DNA of 9,519 bases from Calditrichota bacterium. GTDB lineage: Bacteria > Calditrichota > Calditrichia > RBG-13-44-9. Below the pieces are notes generated by a model. It saw only the letters and a program-made list of their open reading frames with translations. It did not search any database and had not been told where the DNA came from. Made by a program: the position numbers and the translations under genes. Positions within the stretch are counted from its first letter, which is position 1. Each line of letters begins with the position of its first letter. Location: assembly GCA_016934605.1 (NCBI GenBank), contig JAFGSO010000385.1:1-9519 (forward strand), written 5' to 3'. Of the stretch, positions 6,022 through 9,519 are shown in pieces.

Positions 6022-8693
6022 GATTTTTACTCATTTTATTAATATGTAATCTTTTGTTAATGAATTCTTCGGCTTACAGCAATGACTTTCAGTATCATCT
6101 TCCGACATACTCATACCGGCAGTTCGACAATGGTTTTCAGTTGATCCTGGTTGAAAACCATACCAATCCGCTTATTGCAACCATTGTGGTCACCCGCACC
6201 GGGCTTCGCAATGAGACTGCAGGCAATAATGGTGTTTCTCATCTTCTGGAACACCTCACCTTTAACGGGACAGAAAAACGCACACAGAAAGAACTCTATG
6301 ATGAGCTGGATTATTACGGAATCTATCTGAATGCACAGACATCAGAAGATTATACAACTTATATGGCTCTGAATCATAAAGATCAGGTTACTCACGCTCT
6401 GGATATCATGGCCGACATGCTGTTCAATTCCACCTTTCCGGAGGAAAAGTTTGAGAAAGAGAAGGGAATAGTGATGGAGGAAATCCGGAAAGACAGCGAA
6501 AACCCGGATTTCCGTAAAGAACAGGCCTTACGGAAAGCATTTTACCAGCAAGGACCTTATTCCATGCCGGTGATTGGCACACCAGAATCTATTGATAAAA
6601 TGACCAGGCAGCAGGTGGCGGATTATTATGATACCTACTATAGCCCGAATAGCATGATATGTATGGTGGTGGGTGATTTCAGGCGACAGGAGATGATCGG
6701 GCTGTTTGAAAAAGCATTCGGCAAAGCTGAAAAGAAAGATATTCCGCTGAGAACTATAAATCTGAAGAAAGTATTTCCCTTCTTTTTCAATCAGGAAAAC
6801 GAAAATGATCAGACACTGACCATGAAAATTCCTGCACCCACATTATTCTCCCAACATTATATTCCCTTTCATTTTTATTACCGGCAGGCATTCGAGGACG
6901 AGAACGGCGAATTTATTCAGGCATTCAAAGAGGATAAAAAACTGGGAATTATTAAAGTAGAACCGTCTTATGAGTATCATCCTGAATTCGGAATTCTGAC
7001 ATTAAAAATTACCTATCGAAAGAATATTATTCCTGAAATGCTTCAAAATGCAGCTGTACGGCAATTTGAAAAGCTGCAGGGCAGAAACATGAGTCGGGAA
7101 GTAATTCAGACCATCAAGAGATCCACCGCAATTTCTGAAATCCTGCAAACCGATAAAATCCTGTACTACGGCTTTCTAAAAGCACAGGAATTAGCCGTGG
7201 GAGGTCTGGATGCTTTCGAAAAAATAATTCCGGCCATTCTGGAAGCCAGTGAACAGGAGATTAACCGTTTCCATCAGCTATATCCACAGACCTGGTCAAA
7301 GCCGGAACAGCTTTTCAGCCGGGGTAACTGGCCTGCCAAGACGCAGATCGAACCCTATGTTAAGAAAAAAACGTTTTCCGAGAAGCAGGAAAGCCAGATA
7401 TATCATCACACTTTGGAAAACGGGCTGGAAACGATTCTGCTTCAAAATCAGGATAACCCAGTGCTGGCCATGCATTTATTATTTAAAAACCGCGCCGCCT
7501 GGGAACCGGCTGGAGTCATCGGAATTGCTAATTTTCTTCATCACTCTCTCTTTAAATCTTCCCGAAATTATCCCGCAGAAAAGCTTCAGCTTGAATTGAA
7601 AAATATCGGAGCAGAAATCAAGGCTTATGACTGGGACTTTATTCCTTACGACGATTATTATAACGTACCCGAATATTCTTATATACGGGTATTGACGTTG
7701 GATCAATTTATGGAAAAGGCTATTTCCATCGTCTCCGACAATATCATCCACCCGGATCTGACCGAGTCCTTCGATGATGTCAAAAAACAAATCCAACTGC
7801 TGGCACAACGTAATGCAAAAAATGCCAGCTACCTCTCACGCTTAAATTTTCTGAAGATGATGTTTGGTAAAGGCCATCCGTTGACCAGGCCGGTGAGCGG
7901 AACCACTGCATCAGTGGATTCTATTGATATAGAAAAATTACAGGAATTTCACAGCAATTATTTTACTGCGGATAATTGTATACTGAGTATTGTGAGCAGC
8001 TTGGATTCCTCGACCGTGTTCGGACTGGTGGAACAGTATTTTGCCGATATGCCCGCGTCTCAGCGAATTCCTGTAATCCCGGAGATTCCACTCACCCTCA
8101 AGAGTGAGAGAGACAGTGTTATTGCCGGTTCTCAACAATCATACATTTATCTCGGATACAGTTTTGATGCACCAGCAAAAGCAGAAGTGCCGCTGAAAAT
8201 AATGAATGATATGCTCAGCGGCCGTATTGCTTTCAGTCTTCGTGAGCAGAAGGGATGGGCATACCGGCTGGGGAGCACTATAGATTCCTGGAGAAATCGG
8301 TTTTATTTCTATGCAACCATTGGTACTGCCAGAGAAACCACCTTTCCGGCTATTGCAGGTTTGAAGGATGAAATCATCGGGTTCAGGGATGCTACTATTG
8401 ACACCTCCGGACTTGAACGGACGAAGAACAGCATGCTGGGATCACTGGCCAGGCGAAGAGCCAGCCGGGAGAGCCAGGCATATATTCTGGGAATAAATTC
8501 TTTTTTTGGATACCCGGAAGATTATTATTTCACTATATACGATAGCATCAAATCAGTTTCTCTGGAGGCAGTTTCGCAGTTGAAAGCACAATATCTCTCC
8601 GCAGAACCATTAAAATTGTTCTATACCATTCCCGGCGGAGAGCAGAAATCAGAACAGAAAATGCCCGCGATGCCGGGACGAATGATTCATTAA
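6018..8693 (+). CDS. Secreted M16 family zinc metalloprotease, two-repeat single chain
   Basis: The 891-residue protein contains both halves of an M16 (pitrilysin/insulinase, PqqL-like) peptidase. Residues 1-19 form a likely Sec signal peptide ending SSA, so it is placed in the periplasm. The active N-terminal half has the inverted zinc motif HLLEH (75-79) with the distal ligand Glu155 in IVMEEI. The C-terminal half starts near 460, repeats the layout (HTLENGLETILL is like QFDNGFQLILV), but has lost the motif: NFLHH (505-509) replaces HxxEH. It keeps the substrate-binding Arg742...Tyr749 pair in LREQKGWAY. This active/inactive arrangement is normal for the family. These enzymes degrade peptides inside a closed chamber. 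Its ATG overlaps the M48 stop (ATGA). Confidence 0.94.
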   Translation: MRFLLILLICNLLLMNSSAYSNDFQYHLPTYSYRQFDNGFQLILVENHTNPLIATIVVTRTGLRNETAGNNGVSHLLEHLTFNGTEKRTQKELYDELDYYGIYLNAQTSEDYTTYMALNHKDQVTHALDIMADMLFNSTFPEEKFEKEKGIVMEEIRKDSENPDFRKEQALRKAFYQQGPYSMPVIGTPESIDKMTRQQVADYYDTYYSPNSMICMVVGDFRRQEMIGLFEKAFGKAEKKDIPLRTINLKKVFPFFFNQENENDQTLTMKIPAPTLFSQHYIPFHFYYRQAFEDENGEFIQAFKEDKKLGIIKVEPSYEYHPEFGILTLKITYRKNIIPEMLQNAAVRQFEKLQGRNMSREVIQTIKRSTAISEILQTDKILYYGFLKAQELAVGGLDAFEKIIPAILEASEQEINRFHQLYPQTWSKPEQLFSRGNWPAKTQIEPYVKKKTFSEKQESQIYHHTLENGLETILLQNQDNPVLAMHLLFKNRAAWEPAGVIGIANFLHHSLFKSSRNYPAEKLQLELKNIGAEIKAYDWDFIPYDDYYNVPEYSYIRVLTLDQFMEKAISIVSDNIIHPDLTESFDDVKKQIQLLAQRNAKNASYLSRLNFLKMMFGKGHPLTRPVSGTTASVDSIDIEKLQEFHSNYFTADNCILSIVSSLDSSTVFGLVEQYFADMPASQRIPVIPEIPLTLKSERDSVIAGSQQSYIYLGYSFDAPAKAEVPLKIMNDMLSGRIAFSLREQKGWAYRLGSTIDSWRNRFYFYATIGTARETTFPAIAGLKDEIIGFRDATIDTSGLERTKNSMLGSLARRRASRESQAYILGINSFFGYPEDYYFTIYDSIKSVSLEAVSQLKAQYLSAEPLKLFYTIPGGEQKSEQKMPAMPGRMIH

Positions 8694-8696
8694 CGC

Positions 8697-8702
8697 GGTG
8701 AT
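8697..8702 (+). promoter_or_regulatory. Ribosome-binding site of the HisI-like gene
   Basis: GGTGAT lies five bases before the ATG at 8708 and is complementary to the AUCACC part of the 16S rRNA tail. It supports this start and independent re-initiation 14 bases after the M16 stop. Confidence 0.5.
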
Positions 8703-8707
8703 ACCTT

Positions 8708-9097
8708 ATGTCGCTTCTGGTAAATCTATTCAATAATCGAAAGCAGGAACCTGACGATGCGCACAAGCGGATCAGAATAGGAGATCAGACAGTTTATCTC
8801 AATTCACGAGGACGGATCCCGGTTATCATTCAGCAGGCAAAGAGCAGAAAAACGGAAATAGTAGATCTGGTTTACATGAATGATGATGCACTAAAACTCA
8901 CGGTACAATCCGGTGAAATATTCCTATTCAAAAGGTCCAAAGGGGAAATTGAGAAAATGATATCTCCGGACGGGAAAGGATATCAGGTCAAATCAATTCA
9001 AATCAATAGAAACAGAAGATCGCTGTTAATAACAGTGAAGGCGCACAGGGCTTCCAATCCGTCCATGAATTTTATTCATGAAATAACTGTAAATTAA
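8708..9097 (+). CDS. HisI-fold protein (phosphoribosyl-AMP cyclohydrolase homologue), probably catalytically inactive
   Basis: Residues 30-112 of this 129-residue protein follow the HisI pattern along the whole domain. RGRIPVIIQQ (34-43) matches the G-x-IPA-V-Q stretch, DLVYMNDDALKLTVQSGE (53-70) matches the LMLAYMN-x-EAL-x-x-T-x-x-TG block, and FLFKRSKGEI (72-81) matches the YYSRSR-x-x-LW block. GYQVKSIQI (91-99) matches SGNxQ-V-x-I. The metal site is gone: NRNRR (100-104) stands where D-C-D-x-D is expected, the CHTG...SCF tail has become ASNPSMNF (115-122), and the protein has no cysteine. HisI opens the PR-AMP ring in histidine synthesis with a bound metal, so this one is unlikely to do so. 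Residues 1-29 are extra. It closes the operon after M16; there is no other his gene here. Confidence 0.8.
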   Translation: MSLLVNLFNNRKQEPDDAHKRIRIGDQTVYLNSRGRIPVIIQQAKSRKTEIVDLVYMNDDALKLTVQSGEIFLFKRSKGEIEKMISPDGKGYQVKSIQINRNRRSLLITVKAHRASNPSMNFIHEITVN

Positions 9098-9135
9098 TCT
9101 ATAATTTAAAATCACTGAACGCTCTTTTAATTTGA

Positions 9136-9154
9136 GGGAACGATCCGTTTTTTT
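9136..9154 (+). terminator. Weak candidate terminator after the HisI-like gene
   Basis: AACG (9139-9142) can pair with CGTT (9146-9149) around ATC, extendable only by G-U pairs, followed by a T run that ends at 9154. The stem is poor. It is listed because it is the only T-tract with any dyad within 60 bases of the operon end. Confidence 0.25.
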
Positions 9155-9192
9155 AAGGAAGAATAGTAAAGAGAAAAAATTTATCTTATATT

Positions 9193-9268
9193 AAAAAGGG
9201 GAATGGTGTGCCGGGGCCTTTCCTGGCATAGATCCACCTCCGTGTGGACGAGAGCGGCACCATTCCCC
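9193..9268 (-). terminator. 71-bp palindromic structured element; likely terminator of the receiver gene, perhaps a structured RNA
   Basis: GGGGAATGGTG (9198-9208) pairs perfectly with CACCATTCCCC (9258-9268). Inside lie two hairpins: 9209-9215 with 9222-9228 (seven pairs, six-base loop) and 9233-9237 with 9244-9248 (five pairs, six-base loop), then the unpaired CGAGAGCGG. Read on the minus strand it begins two bases after the receiver stop and ends in TTTTT, which suits an intrinsic terminator. However, the first hairpin has a G-U pair that becomes a C-A mismatch on the minus strand, a hint that the plus-strand RNA may be the folded form. TATATT at 9187-9192 could be a -10 box for such a transcript, but no -35 is seen. 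Confidence 0.5.
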
Positions 9269-9270
9269 AA

Positions 9271-9519
9271 TTAATTATATGCAGCTTTTTTTGACAATGC
9301 TTTCAGTATTATATCGGCTAAATTTGAAATCTTATAAGGTTTTTTTATAAATAATTGGTAGCCCATTCTTCGCAGTTTATCAAAATTTCGCTGTTCAGCA
9401 TATCCGCTGGTAAATACAATAGTCGCGTGCGGATTCAATTGTAATATTTTTTCAGCGGCCTCTACTCCATCCATAACAGGCATCTGAATATCCATCAGGA
9501 TAGCATCTATTTCATGCCG
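9271..9519 (-). CDS. Response-regulator receiver domain, C-terminal end (partial)
   Basis: The visible 82 residues are the C-terminal two thirds of a CheY-like receiver; the frame is open through the right edge, with HEIDAIL upstream of the first internal Met. The phosphoacceptor Asp is in LMDIQMPVMDG (codon 9490-9492), the conserved Thr in VFTSGYAE and the conserved Lys in FIKKPY. The protein ends about 18 residues after that Lys with no output domain. It is therefore either a single-domain regulator or, as often seen, the last domain of a hybrid sensor histidine kinase. The missing upstream sequence decides this. It converges on the operon and is followed at once by the 71-bp palindrome. 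Confidence 0.92.
   Translation of the reverse strand, partial: RHEIDAILMDIQMPVMDGVEAAEKILQLNPHATIVFTSGYAEQRNFDKLRRMGYQLFIKKPYKISNLADIILKALSKKAAYN

Noticed and set aside
6001..6060. Lipoprotein signal (Cys10) in the M16 leader
   Set aside because: The residues before Cys10 are LLI, so the small residue required at -1 of a lipobox is missing; a standard Sec leader ending near Ala19 fits better.
7479..7808. Antisense frame inside the M16 gene
   Set aside because: The M16 frame is conserved throughout this stretch; the antisense product resembles nothing and lacks its own signals.
6018..8693. Loss of HxxEH in the C-terminal half of the M16 protein as evidence of decay
   Set aside because: A degenerate second half is normal for single-chain M16 enzymes; the active-half ligands and the Arg/Tyr pair are intact.
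9198..9268. The palindrome as a hammerhead or twister ribozyme, or an integron attC site
   Set aside because: The conserved core sequences of these ribozymes (for example CUGAUGA with GAAA) are absent, and there is no attC-type R'/R'' core or nearby integrase or cassette.

Overview
The window (about 9.5 kb, moderate GC) looks like a chromosomal segment of a Gram-negative bacterium, most likely from the Bacteroidota/FCB side of the tree (for example Calditrichota, Balneolota, Marinimicrobia or similar). Two things suggest this. The sequence TATATTTG, which fits the Bacteroidota-type -7 element TAnnTTTG, occurs upstream of two genes, once with a correctly spaced TTTG -33 element. The gene set also fits: a DhnA/FbaB-type class I aldolase, a Ste24-like M48 protease and a large two-repeat periplasmic M16 protease. 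Classical Shine-Dalgarno sites occur before some genes only (aldolase AAGGAG). The phylum is an inference. I see no insertion sequence, phage gene, tRNA, rRNA or CRISPR array.

Layout. At the left edge a minus-strand gene begins (first 17 codons only). It is preceded by five perfect copies of a 7-bp T6C repeat. Next come a minus-strand histidine phosphatase, a divergent plus-strand EamA/DMT transporter, and, converging on the transporter, a minus-strand PlsC-type acyltransferase. Diverging from the acyltransferase is a class I fructose-bisphosphate aldolase that closes with a clear rho-independent terminator.

From 3829 to 9097 lies a tight five-gene plus-strand run, probably one operon: a TrkA/KtrA-type RCK protein, a 128-residue protein of unknown family with four evenly spaced cysteines, a membrane-embedded Ste24-like M48 metalloprotease, a secreted 891-residue M16 metalloprotease whose start overlaps the M48 stop (ATGA), and a small protein homologous to HisI (phosphoribosyl-AMP cyclohydrolase). 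A minus-strand receiver domain, cut by the right edge, converges on this run. The 173-bp gap between them holds a 71-bp palindrome that can fold as a three-way junction.

The best leads are the HisI-like protein, which keeps the HisI fold signature but has lost the metal-binding Asp/Cys positions and contains no cysteine at all; the coupled M48-M16 protease pair with its Cys-rich neighbour; and the structured 71-bp element. The aldolase, transporter and acyltransferase look like ordinary housekeeping genes.
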